A DNA stretch of 64,000 nt from Mycobacterium sp. SMC-8 (GCF_025263565.1 NZ_CP079865.1:2356001-2420000), one strand, 5' to 3'; shown: positions 25,049-33,607, numbered from the stretch's first letter. Numbers and translations are program-made. The notes: generated by a model not told the origin, from the letters alone.

Positions 25049-25110
25049 GCGAGGGTGCGTGTCGGCAGCCGACACGCCGCGAAAAATCCGGCAACGACGC
25101 ACGCTCGCGC
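25049..25110. repeat. dispersed palindromic element, copy 2
   Basis: Left arm begins GCGAGGGTGCG at 25049 and right arm ends CGCACGCTCGCGC at 25110, complementary with one mismatch. Inside, GTGTCGG and CCGACAC form a second, perfect hairpin, followed by GCCGCGAAAAA as in copy 4. It lies between two convergent genes (methyltransferase and MFS transporter), a place suited to a shared terminator. Confidence 0.8.
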
Positions 25111-25198
25111 CGACGGAGTCAGCAGCCCCGCACCCCGCGCACATCCGGCCTCGACCACAAACTCAACAATTTCGTCATCATCCTGTACCCCGGCGTCC

Positions 25199-26422
25199 TC
25201 ACACGTAGCGGCCGCGCCCGGCCAGCGCGCCGGCCACGATCTGCACGGCGTACACGGCCAGGAACATCACCCACGGCACCGTCCACCCGTGCGACACGTC
25301 GTGCAGCAGTCCGAACAGGAACGGTCCGGTTCCGGCGACGAGATACCCGAACCCCTGCGCCATGCTCGACAGTTGAGCGGTCTCCTCGGCGGTGCGGGCA
25401 CGCAGGCCCAACACCGCGAGCGCCATGGAGAACGCGCTCATCCCGATGCCGATCAACACGCTCCACAGCAGCGGCTGTGCGCCCGGCGCCACCATCAGGC
25501 CCACCGCCCCGGCGAACCCGAACACCCCGACCGCGACGATCCATGCGCTCTGGCTGGGTCTGCGCGCGGCCAGCGGTGCGATCAGCAGCGACAACGGAAC
25601 ACCGATCAGCGAGGTCAGCCCGACGAGAAGGCCGGCGTTGACCTTGTCGACGCCGTTGTCGATGAAGACCTGGGGCAGCCACCCCATCACGATGTAGGCC
25701 AGGAACGACTGGCTGCCGAAGAACGCGGTGACCGTCCAGGCCAGCGGGTTGCCGAGCAGTGACCGACGCCCGGCGGTGGGCCGAGTGTGGGCCGCCCAGG
25801 CGTCGCGGTGCCGGCGCGTGGCCGGGATCCACACCGCGAGCGCGAGGAACGAGACGACCGCCCACGCGGCCAGCGCCTCGCGCCAGCTGCCCAGCGGAGC
25901 CTCCAGGCCGGGCGTGGCCGCCGATCCGAGCGCTCCGCCGCCTTGCAGCGCCGCGGTGTAGATGCCGGTCATCAGCCCGATTCGGGCGGGGAACGATCCC
26001 TTGATGACGACCGGGATCAGAACGTTGGCCAGGGCGATGCCGGCGCACGCGACCAGCGTGGCGCCCAGGACGACCCGGGGTCCGTCCACCACGCGCAACG
26101 CAAGACCCGCGGTCAGGGCCACCATGGCCGCCGAGATGGTCCGTCCGAGGCCGATGCGGGACGCCAGCCATGGTGCGGCGAAGCCGGCGCCGGCAAAACA
26201 CAGCGCCGGAAGTGTGGTCAGCAATCCGGCCCAGGTGGCCGAGACCCCCAGCTCGGCGCGCATGTCCCCCAGCACGGTCGCGATGCTGGTGACGGCGGGA
26301 CGCAGGTTCAGCGCGGTGAGCACAACGGCCAGCGCCAGTAACACGCCGCCGGCGACTCCGGGTACCCGGCTCGACGCGTGGGACGTCGAATCCGCGGTGA
26401 TGGTCTGCCGGTCGGTGTGCAT
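25199..26422 (-). CDS. CynX/NimT-type MFS transporter
   Basis: The 407-residue protein has 12 hydrophobic helices with the MFS loop motif between helices 2 and 3 (PWLASRIGLGRT) and the N-terminal ALNLRPAVTSIATVLGDM segment typical of the cyanate/nitroimidazole (CynX/NimT) group. ATG at 26422 (MHTDRQTITADS) is preferred; the in-frame start at 26476 would run through the palindromic operator at 26435-26453. It is divergent from a GntR regulator 47 bp away, which probably controls it. Substrate is unknown; these transporters can carry anionic small molecules or drugs. Confidence 0.85.
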   Translation of the reverse strand: MHTDRQTITADSTSHASSRVPGVAGGVLLALAVVLTALNLRPAVTSIATVLGDMRAELGVSATWAGLLTTLPALCFAGAGFAAPWLASRIGLGRTISAAMVALTAGLALRVVDGPRVVLGATLVACAGIALANVLIPVVIKGSFPARIGLMTGIYTAALQGGGALGSAATPGLEAPLGSWREALAAWAVVSFLALAVWIPATRRHRDAWAAHTRPTAGRRSLLGNPLAWTVTAFFGSQSFLAYIVMGWLPQVFIDNGVDKVNAGLLVGLTSLIGVPLSLLIAPLAARRPSQSAWIVAVGVFGFAGAVGLMVAPGAQPLLWSVLIGIGMSAFSMALAVLGLRARTAEETAQLSSMAQGFGYLVAGTGPFLFGLLHDVSHGWTVPWVMFLAVYAVQIVAGALAGRGRYV

Positions 26423-26434
26423 CTTGCTACCGTG

Positions 26435-26453
26435 CCATACATCCCATGATTGG
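26435..26453. promoter_or_regulatory. palindromic operator between MFS and GntR genes
   Basis: The 19-bp site reads CCA-N2-CAT-N3-ATG-N2-TGG, with all six arm bases on each side matched. It lies in the short gap between the divergent transporter and regulator. GntR/FadR proteins bind short palindromes of this size beside their own genes, so it is the probable target of the adjacent regulator. Confidence 0.5.
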
Positions 26454-26469
26454 ACGAAAGGGTTTACGT

Positions 26470-27141
26470 GTGCCATTGAGCACTGCGCGTCGGGCAGGTC
26501 TGGTCGAGCAGGTCATCGAGCAACTCAGGCATGCCGTCCTCGCCGGCGAATGGCCGGTCGGGGAGCGGATACCCAACGAAACCGTGTTGGTCCAGACACT
26601 CGGGGTCGGACGCAACACGGTACGTGAGGCGGTCCGCGCGCTGGCACACGCCGGAATCCTCGAGGTCCGTCAGGGTGACGGCACCTACGTGCGCGCCACC
26701 AGCGAGGTGTCCGGAGCGTTGCGCCGCCTGTGCGGCACCGAACTGCGCGAAGTGCTCGAAGTGCGAAGGGCGCTCGAGGTGGAGGCCGCACGCCTGGCCG
26801 CCGCCCATCGCACAAAGGCCGACGTCGACCAGATGCGCGCACTGCTGGCCCGCCGCGACGAGCACGGGGCCGCCGGCGACACCGAGGGGTACGCCCGCGT
26901 CGACGCCCAGTTCCACCTCGCCGTGGTGCGCACCTCCGGCAACCGCACCCTCATCGAGCTCTACTGCGGACTCATGGAGGCGGTCACCGCCAGCGTCGTG
27001 ACGACGCAGCATGTGCCGGTAGACCGCTGCGATCACCGCGTGCTGCTCGATCAGATCGCCGCCGGAGACGCTGAACGAGCCGGCCGGACGGCAGGGGAGT
27101 TCCTGGACCGGATCCTGGCAGGCGTCGGCTCAGCCGACTGA
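26470..27141 (+). CDS. GntR-family regulator, FadR subfamily
   Basis: The 223-residue protein has an N-terminal winged helix (about 12-74: VGERIPNETVLVQTLGVGRN, then VRQGDGTYV) and a C-terminal all-helical FCD domain with conserved Asp and His residues (ARVDAQFHLAVV ... DHRVLLDQI) that could bind a metal and ligand. GTG at 26470 follows GAAAGGG at a good distance; the ATG at 26446 lies inside the palindromic operator and is unlikely. It is divergent from the CynX/NimT transporter and probably represses it and itself. Confidence 0.87.
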   Translation: MPLSTARRAGLVEQVIEQLRHAVLAGEWPVGERIPNETVLVQTLGVGRNTVREAVRALAHAGILEVRQGDGTYVRATSEVSGALRRLCGTELREVLEVRRALEVEAARLAAAHRTKADVDQMRALLARRDEHGAAGDTEGYARVDAQFHLAVVRTSGNRTLIELYCGLMEAVTASVVTTQHVPVDRCDHRVLLDQIAAGDAERAGRTAGEFLDRILAGVGSAD

Positions 27142-28737
27142 ACGCCCCGCGCCTTCCCAGAACTGCGCCCGTACGGCCTTCTTGTCCGGCTTGCCCAGCG
27201 CGGTCACCGGTACCGAGTCCACCACGATCACCTGCTTGGGTGACTGCACCGAACCCTTGCGCTCCTTGACCGACTCCTGGATCTCGGCGGTCATCGTCGC
27301 GACGGCGGACTCGGAACGGTCGGCGTCGGGCCGCAGCACCACCACGGCCGTCACCGCCTCGCCCCACTTTTCGTCCGGGGTGCCGATGACGCACACCTGG
27401 GACACCGAAGGATGTTCGGCCACGACGTCTTCCACCTCGCGGGGGAACACGTTGAACCCACCGGTGACGATCATGTCCTTGGTGCGGTCGACGATGTAGT
27501 AGAAGCCGTCCTCGTCTTCCCGGGCCAGGTCGCCGGTGTGCATCCAGCCGTCCCGGAACGTCTCCGCCGTCGCCTCCGGCAGGTTCCAGTACCCGCCCGA
27601 TAGCAGCGGCCCCGCCACGCAGATCTCGCCGACCTCGCCCTGGGGCACCGGCTGACCGTCCTCGCCGAGCAGCGCCACCTTGGCGAACAGCGTCGGCCGC
27701 CCGCACGAGGTCAGCCGCTTCTCGTCGTGGTCCCTTTTGGACAGGTAGGTGATCACCATCGGCGCCTCGGACTGGCCGTAGTACTGCGCGAAGATCGGCC
27801 CGAACCGGCGGATCGCCTCGGCCAGGCGCACCGGGTTCATCGCCGAGGCGCCGTAGTACACCGTTTCCAGCGACGACAGGTCGCGGGTGTGCGAATCCGG
27901 GTGGTCCATCAGCGCGTAGATCATCGACGGCACCAGCATCGTCGCGGTGATCTTCTGCTCCTCGATGACGCGCAGCACCTCGGCCGGATCGAACTTCGTC
28001 AACACGATCAGCTCGCCGCCCTTGACGATCACCGGCGTGAAGAACGCCGCACCGGCGTGAGACAGCGGCGTGCACATCAGGAAGCGCGGGTTCTCCGGCC
28101 ATTCCCACTCGGCCAGCTGCACCGTGGTCATGGTGGTGATCGACTGCGTGGTGCCGATGACGCCCTTGGGCTTGCCCGTGGTGCCGCCGGTGTAGGTCAG
28201 GCCGCCGATGTGGTCGGGCGGCAGGTCGGCGGCGACCAGCGGCTTGGCCGGGTACGTGGCGGCCTCGGCGGTCAGATCCACAGCGGTCACGCCGGCGGCG
28301 GCGAGTTCAGGCGGGACGGGCCCGATGGTCAGCACCTGCTTGAGCGACGGCACCTTCTCCACGAGGCCGAGGGCACGTTCGACGAACATCGGGTTGGGGT
28401 CGATGATCAGCGACGTGACCTCGGCGTCGGACAGCACGTAGGCGTGGTCGTCGAGGGAACCCAGCGGATGCAGCGCGGTGCGGCGATAACCCTGCGTCTG
28501 GCCGGCGCCGATGATCATCAGCACCTCGGGACGGTTCAGCGACAGCAGTCCGACCGCCGCGCCGGTTCCCGCTCCCAGCGCCTCGAACGCCTGGATGTAC
28601 TGGCTGATGCGGTCGGCCAGCTCGCCGCCGGTCAGGGTGGTGTCCCCGAGGAACAGCACCGGCTTGTCCTTGTGGCGCTTGAGCGCGCCGACGGTGAGGT
28701 GGCCGGAGTGGAGGAAATGGCGCAGCTGATCACTCAT
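27130..28737 (-). CDS. fadD8: fatty-acid-CoA ligase, FadD8-like
   Basis: ANL ligase of 535 residues with P-loop GGTTGKPKG near 184-192, YYGQSEAPM (A5), TGDLAREDEDG (A7), DRTKDMIVTGGFNVFPREVED hinge segment and terminal ALGKPDKK catalytic lysine. Sequence style and position between menB and menC match Rv0551c (fadD8). ATG at 28737 is preferred over an upstream in-frame start at 28794. A KstR-type palindrome lies 12 bp upstream, linking the gene to sterol/lipid catabolism control. The 3' end overlaps the end of the convergent GntR gene by 12 bp. The substrate is not known. Confidence 0.85.
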   Translation of the reverse strand: MSDQLRHFLHSGHLTVGALKRHKDKPVLFLGDTTLTGGELADRISQYIQAFEALGAGTGAAVGLLSLNRPEVLMIIGAGQTQGYRRTALHPLGSLDDHAYVLSDAEVTSLIIDPNPMFVERALGLVEKVPSLKQVLTIGPVPPELAAAGVTAVDLTAEAATYPAKPLVAADLPPDHIGGLTYTGGTTGKPKGVIGTTQSITTMTTVQLAEWEWPENPRFLMCTPLSHAGAAFFTPVIVKGGELIVLTKFDPAEVLRVIEEQKITATMLVPSMIYALMDHPDSHTRDLSSLETVYYGASAMNPVRLAEAIRRFGPIFAQYYGQSEAPMVITYLSKRDHDEKRLTSCGRPTLFAKVALLGEDGQPVPQGEVGEICVAGPLLSGGYWNLPEATAETFRDGWMHTGDLAREDEDGFYYIVDRTKDMIVTGGFNVFPREVEDVVAEHPSVSQVCVIGTPDEKWGEAVTAVVVLRPDADRSESAVATMTAEIQESVKERKGSVQSPKQVIVVDSVPVTALGKPDKKAVRAQFWEGAGRSVG

Positions 28738-28748
28738 GCCGACCAGAC

Positions 28749-28762
28749 TAGAACGTGTTCCA
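28749..28762. promoter_or_regulatory. KstR-type operator before the fadD8-like gene
   Basis: The 14-bp sequence TAGAACGTGTTCCA fits the published KstR consensus TnnAACnnGTTnnA at every fixed position. It ends 12 bp from the ATG of the fadD8-like gene, a normal operator distance. KstR is the TetR repressor of the mycobacterial cholesterol regulon and is released by a sterol-derived CoA thioester. Function here is inferred from the match. Confidence 0.6.
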
Positions 28763-28788
28763 ATTCCAGTCAGCCGGTCCCCGCGAAA

Positions 28789-28835
28789 TCGCATTCCACG
28801 TGGGGCTACGGCGAACTTTTGCGCGTGGAATGCGA
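28789..28835. terminator. hairpin between DUF2236 and fadD8-like genes
   Basis: A perfect 12-bp inverted repeat (28789-28800 with 28824-28835) with a 23-base loop lies 17 bp after the stop of the DUF2236 gene and before the fadD8-like operator, in tandem minus-strand genes. It could end DUF2236 transcription and insulate the KstR-controlled ligase gene. Confidence 0.5.
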
Positions 28836-28851
28836 GTTCGGCGGCGGACGG

Positions 28852-29754
28852 TCAGAAGCGGGCCGGGACGTGACCCAGTTCCCGCAGCCACCCCTTGCGC
28901 GCCGCCGGATACCACGCGAGCGACCCGGGCAGATACCGCCAGCCCGTGCGGATGGCCGACCGGATCGCGCGGTAGCGCCGTTCGTCGCCGCGCGTCCAGC
29001 GGATGCCGAAGCGGTCCCGCACCAGGGCGGGCAGGCCGCCAAAGATCACCAGCCGCATCGGCGGGGCCAGCGCCATCCGCACCGGCAGGGTGGGCAGCAG
29101 CGCGTCGGCCAGCGGACGCAGCCGGGGATGGCTCGGATAGTAGGGGGAGGCACTCATGTCCGGGATCGCCCGCCTGCCGATGAACTCGACCAGATAATCC
29201 GACGCCGGGTTGGGCTGCAGCACCTCACGGCAGTAGCGGTCCACCTCGCCTTCGAACGCGGCGCGATCGGCGGGCACGACGCTCGCGGTCATCCCGTAGC
29301 GGCGGTACCACTCGCGGCCCTCGGCGTAGAGCTGCTCGCTCTCCTGTGTGGTCAGCCCGTGCGAGTCCCAGTGCATCGCCAGCCGATCCACCATCCGCTG
29401 AAAGGTTGCGTGCGCCCACCAGAACGTCTCCGGGTGCAGCGCGTGATAGCGCTGCCCGTCCGCCAGGGTGCCCTTGATGTCGTGGTGAAAGTCGCGGACT
29501 CGCAGTCCCGTCGCCTCGGCCAGGTCCCCGTCATACACCGTGCCGAGAATGCCTGGCAGTGAACGGAAGACGCGGTCGACGGGGTCGTCGAAGAAGTCGG
29601 AGTGGTCGATCAGCCCCTGCCCGATCGCCGGGTGCATCGTCTGCAGCAACCCCGCGGTGCCGCCTTCGAACGCGATGCGCATGTCCCCGGCCCAGCGCCA
29701 CAGCAGCGACGACGGACCGAGGGCGTCCTCAGCCGGGGAGTCGGCCGACGTCAT
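28852..29754 (-). CDS. DUF2236 (MpaB-type) oxygenase-like protein 1
   Basis: The 300-residue protein has the DUF2236 pattern: GGTAGLLQTMHPAIGQGLIDHS early, then YHALHPETFWWAHATFQRM near 118-136, followed by RDYGM- and RRAIPDM-type segments. Family members include fungal MpaB and bacterial latex clearing protein, haem-type oxygenases acting on isoprenoid or unsaturated chains. Here the conserved His residues at HPAIG, YHALHP and WAHA could bind haem or metal. It overlaps the next DUF2236 gene by 26 bp, so both are expressed together. Activity is untested. Confidence 0.75.
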   Translation of the reverse strand: MTSADSPAEDALGPSSLLWRWAGDMRIAFEGGTAGLLQTMHPAIGQGLIDHSDFFDDPVDRVFRSLPGILGTVYDGDLAEATGLRVRDFHHDIKGTLADGQRYHALHPETFWWAHATFQRMVDRLAMHWDSHGLTTQESEQLYAEGREWYRRYGMTASVVPADRAAFEGEVDRYCREVLQPNPASDYLVEFIGRRAIPDMSASPYYPSHPRLRPLADALLPTLPVRMALAPPMRLVIFGGLPALVRDRFGIRWTRGDERRYRAIRSAIRTGWRYLPGSLAWYPAARKGWLRELGHVPARF

Positions 29755-30949
29755 GCTGCTGCTCCCCGAAGTACTTGTCCAGCTGGCGATTCCGTGACCG
29801 GTCGCCCCACCGCTCCAGGTAGGCCCGGCCCCGGCAGGTGCGGGACAGCAGTTGATAGCGGACGGTGTTCTTGGCGATCGCCGGCAGCACGGCCCAGGGC
29901 AGTGCCCGCGGTAGTTCCAGGTCGGCCATGCCCTCGGCGCGCAGGAAGAACCGCAGCATGCTCAGCAGCCTAGCCCGGTGGTAGGCGCCGCGCAGCGCGG
30001 CGGCGTTGGGGTAGTGCAGCTCGCGCTGTGCGTCGACGATCGCATTGGCCAGTGCCGGCCCGGCGGCGCTGACGGTGGACTGGGTGACCAGCAGGTGGTA
30101 GTTCAGCCGGTGCTGCTGAGCTTCGTTGTCGCATAACCAGTCCTCGTCGACTCCCATCAGCCAGCCGACGTACTTCCACAGATGCATGATGGCGCGGGAC
30201 TCGGCGGGGCTGACGCGCACACCCAGCATCCGCACCCCGAGCAGTAAGGCACCGTTGAACAGGCCCAGGGTCGCGGCCTGGTCGGTCTGGTTGATCGGCA
30301 GCCCCCAACGCTCGATGTCCCAGCGGCCGTTGCGCTCGAACTGATGGTTGACCAGTGCGTGCATCAACCGAACGTGCACGGTGAGTTTGAAGCCTTCGCC
30401 GTCGCGGCGCATCGCATCGGGCTCGGAGACGGCGACGGCCCACTTCTGGGTCTCGGCCAGCCGTCGCACGGTCGTGCGGCCGGTCAGCCCGCCGGTTTCG
30501 ACGAGCAGGTCGGTCGGACCGCCGAACCGGTACCCGCCGATCAGCGACAGCTGCAGCATCACGTCTGCGGCGTTGGTGCCGAGGCGCCGGTACGCGGCGG
30601 CACCCCGGTTGACGAGGTCGAAATCGACCCAGGCTGGGGTGTTCTCGACGACGGCGAAGAAATCGCGCAGCGGTGCGGGGCAATTCGGCACGGCGTCGAC
30701 ACCGTGCTCGAGGGCCAGCTTGAACTGGCCCATGCTCACCCGGTCGGGGCCCTCGGATTTCATCGCCGCCACCAGCGCCGCCCCGACCTCGTCGCGGTGC
30801 ATGAGGCGCCTGCCGATTTTGGTGGTCAGCGTCGAGTCGAGCCGGACGGTACGGGTGAGTGCGCGCAGCGGCCGACCCATCCTGCGGTTGCGCCGTTCCC
30901 CCTCCATGAACCGGCGGGGGTATACGGCGGCGGTTTCCTGTGTCACCAT
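29729..30949 (-). CDS. DUF2236 (Lcp-like) oxygenase-like protein 2
   Basis: The 406-residue protein has the longer Lcp-like form of DUF2236: VHVRLMHALVNHQFERNGRWD followed by WGLPINQTDQAATLGLFN, segments that in latex clearing proteins lie around the haem pocket. ATG at 30949 is used; a start at 30985 would extend toward the divergent tetR. It overlaps the other DUF2236 gene downstream. The divergent TetR start is 47 bp away, so regulation by that repressor is likely. Oxidative cleavage or modification of an unsaturated lipid is a reasonable but unproven role. Confidence 0.75.
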   Translation of the reverse strand: MVTQETAAVYPRRFMEGERRNRRMGRPLRALTRTVRLDSTLTTKIGRRLMHRDEVGAALVAAMKSEGPDRVSMGQFKLALEHGVDAVPNCPAPLRDFFAVVENTPAWVDFDLVNRGAAAYRRLGTNAADVMLQLSLIGGYRFGGPTDLLVETGGLTGRTTVRRLAETQKWAVAVSEPDAMRRDGEGFKLTVHVRLMHALVNHQFERNGRWDIERWGLPINQTDQAATLGLFNGALLLGVRMLGVRVSPAESRAIMHLWKYVGWLMGVDEDWLCDNEAQQHRLNYHLLVTQSTVSAAGPALANAIVDAQRELHYPNAAALRGAYHRARLLSMLRFFLRAEGMADLELPRALPWAVLPAIAKNTVRYQLLSRTCRGRAYLERWGDRSRNRQLDKYFGEQQHDVGRLPG

Positions 30950-30975
30950 GGCGCCATGCTGACACGAGCGATCAT

Positions 30976-30992
30976 TCGCGTTCAATTCGCGT
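30976..30992. promoter_or_regulatory. operator-like box 1, upstream of tetR
   Basis: The 17 bases TCGCGTTCAATTCGCGT occur between the divergent DUF2236 and tetR genes, 4 bp before the tetR ATG. The same box recurs in inverted orientation just after tetR at 31664-31680 with one mismatch. Twin copies on both sides of a TetR gene point to its binding site. Confidence 0.5.
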
Positions 30993-30996
30993 ACGC

Positions 30997-31650
30997 ATGA
31001 GCGCTGATCCGTCGTCCCGGCTCCGTCGGGCGCCCCGCCAGGAACGGTCCCGCGCCATGGTGGACCGCATCCTGGACGCCGGTGAGCAGATGCTGATCAC
31101 GCATGGATTTGACGGCGCCTCGACCAACCGCATCGCCGCCGCGGCGGGCATCAGCCCGGGGTCGCTCTATCAGTACTTTCCGAACAAAGACGCGATCGCC
31201 GCCGCGGTCATCGACCGGTTCAGCGACCAGTTGTCCGCCCGGGTGGCGGCGCGGGTGTCCGAGCGGCTGGACCAGCCCGCGCCCGACTACGTCCGCGAGT
31301 CGATCGCCGCACTGGTCGACGCTCTCGACGTGCACCCCGAGTTCCTGCGGGCGGTGATGGAACAGACGCCGCGATTGGGTGCGGCCAGCAAGCTGGTGGC
31401 GTTCGAACAGCGCATCGGAGAGCTGACGGTGGCCTATCTGACGATCAACAAGCGGCAGGTCCGGGCCGACGCGACACTCGACACCGCGGCCTGGATGCTG
31501 GTTCGGATGGTCGAACACCTCTGTGTGCGCTACATCCTCGACCAGCCGCCGATCGAGCGGGAGAAGTTCATCGACGAGATCACGCTGATGGCACTGAACT
31601 ATCTGCGACCCTGGCCGGCCCCGCCGCCGGACCGTTTCCCGTCGCGGTGA
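30997..31650 (+). CDS. TetR-family regulator next to the mce operon
   Basis: The 217-residue protein has an N-terminal TetR helix-turn-helix (about 20-67: GFDGASTNRIAAAAGISPGSLYQYF then PNKDAI) and a helical ligand-binding domain. ATG at 30997. It lies between two divergent DUF2236 oxygenase-like genes and the mce operon, which begins 255 bp downstream on the same strand. Matching 17-bp boxes flank the gene and could let it control both sides. Ligand is unknown, probably a lipid or its CoA ester by context. Confidence 0.85.
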   Translation: MSADPSSRLRRAPRQERSRAMVDRILDAGEQMLITHGFDGASTNRIAAAAGISPGSLYQYFPNKDAIAAAVIDRFSDQLSARVAARVSERLDQPAPDYVRESIAALVDALDVHPEFLRAVMEQTPRLGAASKLVAFEQRIGELTVAYLTINKRQVRADATLDTAAWMLVRMVEHLCVRYILDQPPIEREKFIDEITLMALNYLRPWPAPPPDRFPSR

Positions 31651-31905
31651 CCAGCGCCTCAGAACGCGAATTGAATGCGAGCCGCCGCTCGTGTCAGAAA
31701 TTCGTCCGCCGCAGGCGGGGATTTTGCTGATTCCTTGCCTATCGGAGAAGCTAATGGGCATACTCATGCCGACAGGGCGGGAATGCGACGGGTTCGGCGG
31801 GTGCCGCAGGCGTCAATTAACGCTCTCAACTGCAGAAAACACGCCGACCACCGAGGTTGGCACGAGCAAAATCGAAGGCATTAAGTAAATGGTCGTTCAG
31901 CGCGG
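31651..31905. promoter_or_regulatory. mce operon leader region
   Basis: This 255-bp gap has clearly lower GC than its surroundings, with AT-rich patches around 31730-31760 and 31815-31890 (for example TCAATTAACG and GGCATTAAGTAAATGG). Box 2 lies at its left end. No convincing protein-coding frame was found. It must contain the promoter of the mce operon, but I cannot place a confident -35/-10 pair. Confidence 0.5.
31664..31680. promoter_or_regulatory. operator-like box 2, upstream of the mce operon
   Basis: The 17 bases ACGCGAATTGAATGCGA are the reverse complement of box 1 with a single change (16 of 17). It lies 13 bp after the tetR stop and about 225 bp before yrbEA. If it binds the TetR protein it would place the mce operon under the same control as the DUF2236 genes. 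Confidence 0.45.
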
Positions 31906-32751
31906 ATGAGCGCCGACGCAAAGGGTGACGGAGCCACCGTCATCACCGACTGGGCCGGCGGCTACGTCAAGCGTCACCCGCTGGCGTCGTTGGCGACGGT
32001 CGGCAACCAGTTCATCCTCGGTGTTCGCACCCTCCAGTATTTCCTGATCGACCTGTTCACCGGGCGCTTTCAGTGGCAGGAGTTCATCCGGCAGGGCGCG
32101 TTCATGGCGGGGACGGCGGTGTTGCCGACCGTTTTGGTGGCGCTGCCCATCGGGGTGACGCTGTCGATCCAGTTCGCGCTGTTGGCCGGCCAGGTGGGCG
32201 CCACCTCGCTCGCCGGCGCCGCGAGCGGGCTGGCGGTGATCCGGCAGGCCGCGTCGCTGACCGCGGCGATCCTGATGGCCGCGGCGGTCGGCTCGGCCAT
32301 CACCGCCGACCTCGGATCGCGCACGATGCGCGAGGAGATCGACGCGATGGAGGTCATGGGTGTCTCGGTGATCCGCCGCCTGGTGGTCCCGCGCTTCGCG
32401 GCGGCGATCATGATCGGCGTGGCGCTCACCGGAGTCGTGTGCTTCGTGGGCTTTCTCGCCAGCTACCTGTTCAACGTGTACTTCCAGAACGGTGCTCCGG
32501 GCAGCTTCGTCGCCACCTTCGCCTCGTTCACGACGACCGGCGACATGATCGTGGCGCTGGTGAAGGCGGTGATCTTCGGCGCCATCGTCGCCGTGGTGTC
32601 GTGTCAGAAGGGGCTGGCCACGGTGGGCGGCCCCACCGGCGTCGCGAATTCGGTGAACGCCGCCGTGGTCGAGTCGATCCTCATCCTCATGGTCGTCAAC
32701 GTCGCGATCAGCCAGCTCTACATCATGCTGTTCCCGAGGGTTGGGCTCTGA
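31906..32751 (+). CDS. yrbEA: MlaE/YrbE-type permease, mce operon (YrbEA)
   Basis: The 281-residue membrane protein has five to six helices and the MlaE-family core EIDAMEVMGVSVIRRLVVPR, which contacts the Mkl ATPase. It pairs with YrbEB to form the permease of an Mce lipid importer. ATG at 31906 is the first gene of the mce operon; the next starts 1 bp after its stop. The ATPase Mkl is encoded elsewhere, as is usual in mycobacteria. Confidence 0.92.
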   Translation: MSADAKGDGATVITDWAGGYVKRHPLASLATVGNQFILGVRTLQYFLIDLFTGRFQWQEFIRQGAFMAGTAVLPTVLVALPIGVTLSIQFALLAGQVGATSLAGAASGLAVIRQAASLTAAILMAAAVGSAITADLGSRTMREEIDAMEVMGVSVIRRLVVPRFAAAIMIGVALTGVVCFVGFLASYLFNVYFQNGAPGSFVATFASFTTTGDMIVALVKAVIFGAIVAVVSCQKGLATVGGPTGVANSVNAAVVESILILMVVNVAISQLYIMLFPRVGL

Positions 32752-32752
32752 C

Positions 32753-33607
32753 GTGGCGTCGACCTTCGTACCGCCGCTGCTGGCCCCGTTCGTCCGCCTC
32801 TGCGGGAAGGTCACGCCGCCGATCGGGCGGCTCGGCCACATGCTGGTGTTCTTCGTGCGGGCGATCGTGGCGATCCCGTTGGCGCTGCGGCACTATCGCG
32901 CCGAGTTCGTCCGCCTGCTGTCGGACATCGCCTGGGGCAACGGCTCTCTGGTGGTGGGCGGCGGAACCGCGGGGGTGGCGATCGTTCTCGGTGTGACCGT
33001 GGGTGCGCTCGTGGGCATCGAGGGATACAACTTCCTGGACCTGCTGGGGCTGGGCCCGGCGACAGGGATCATCTCCTCACTGGTGAACACCCGCGAGTTG
33101 GCCCCGATCGCGTTGTCGTTGGCGTTCGCCACCCAGGCCGGCTGCCGGTTCACCGCGCAGCTGGGGTCCATGCGCATCGCCGAGGAGATCGACGCGCTGG
33201 ATTCTCTTGCCATCCGGCCGATCCCGTATCTGGTGACCACCCGGCTGATGGCCTCGGTGATCGCGGTCATCCCGCTCTACGTCGTCTGCCTGGCGGTCAG
33301 CTATCTGACGACGCAGGTGGTGGTGCGGGTGATCAGCGGCGGGGCGACGGGCTCGTACCTGCACTACTTCACGCTCATGCTGTCGGGTCAGGACATCCTC
33401 TACTCGCTGCTCAAGGCCATCGTCTTCGTGTGGATCGCCACGACGATCCAGTGCTACTACGGCTTCTACGCCAGCGGAGGCCCCGAGGGCGTCGGCGTTG
33501 CCGCCGGACACGCCATGCGGGCCAGTATCACCGTGGTGATCATCGTCAACATGCTGCTCACCATGGCGCTGTGGAACGTCGACGCCGGAGCGAGGTTCGG
33601 AGGGTAG
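32753..33607 (+). CDS. yrbEB: MlaE/YrbE-type permease, mce operon (YrbEB)
   Basis: The 284-residue partner permease has the conserved GxxxxFTAQLGSMRIAEEIDALDSLAIRP-type coupling region (seen as RFTAQLGSMRIAEEIDALDS) and the ending LLTMALWNVDAG typical of YrbEB proteins. GTG at 32753 is 1 bp after yrbEA; an in-frame ATG at 32741 overlaps it and is less likely. The stop is immediately followed by the mceA GTG. Confidence 0.92.
   Translation: MASTFVPPLLAPFVRLCGKVTPPIGRLGHMLVFFVRAIVAIPLALRHYRAEFVRLLSDIAWGNGSLVVGGGTAGVAIVLGVTVGALVGIEGYNFLDLLGLGPATGIISSLVNTRELAPIALSLAFATQAGCRFTAQLGSMRIAEEIDALDSLAIRPIPYLVTTRLMASVIAVIPLYVVCLAVSYLTTQVVVRVISGGATGSYLHYFTLMLSGQDILYSLLKAIVFVWIATTIQCYYGFYASGGPEGVGVAAGHAMRASITVVIIVNMLLTMALWNVDAGARFGG

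Noticed and set aside
31675..31884. Short plus-strand frame in the mce leader
   Set aside because: Composition is His/Arg/Ala-rich with no conserved pattern, GC at third positions is not raised, and no ribosome-binding site was found.
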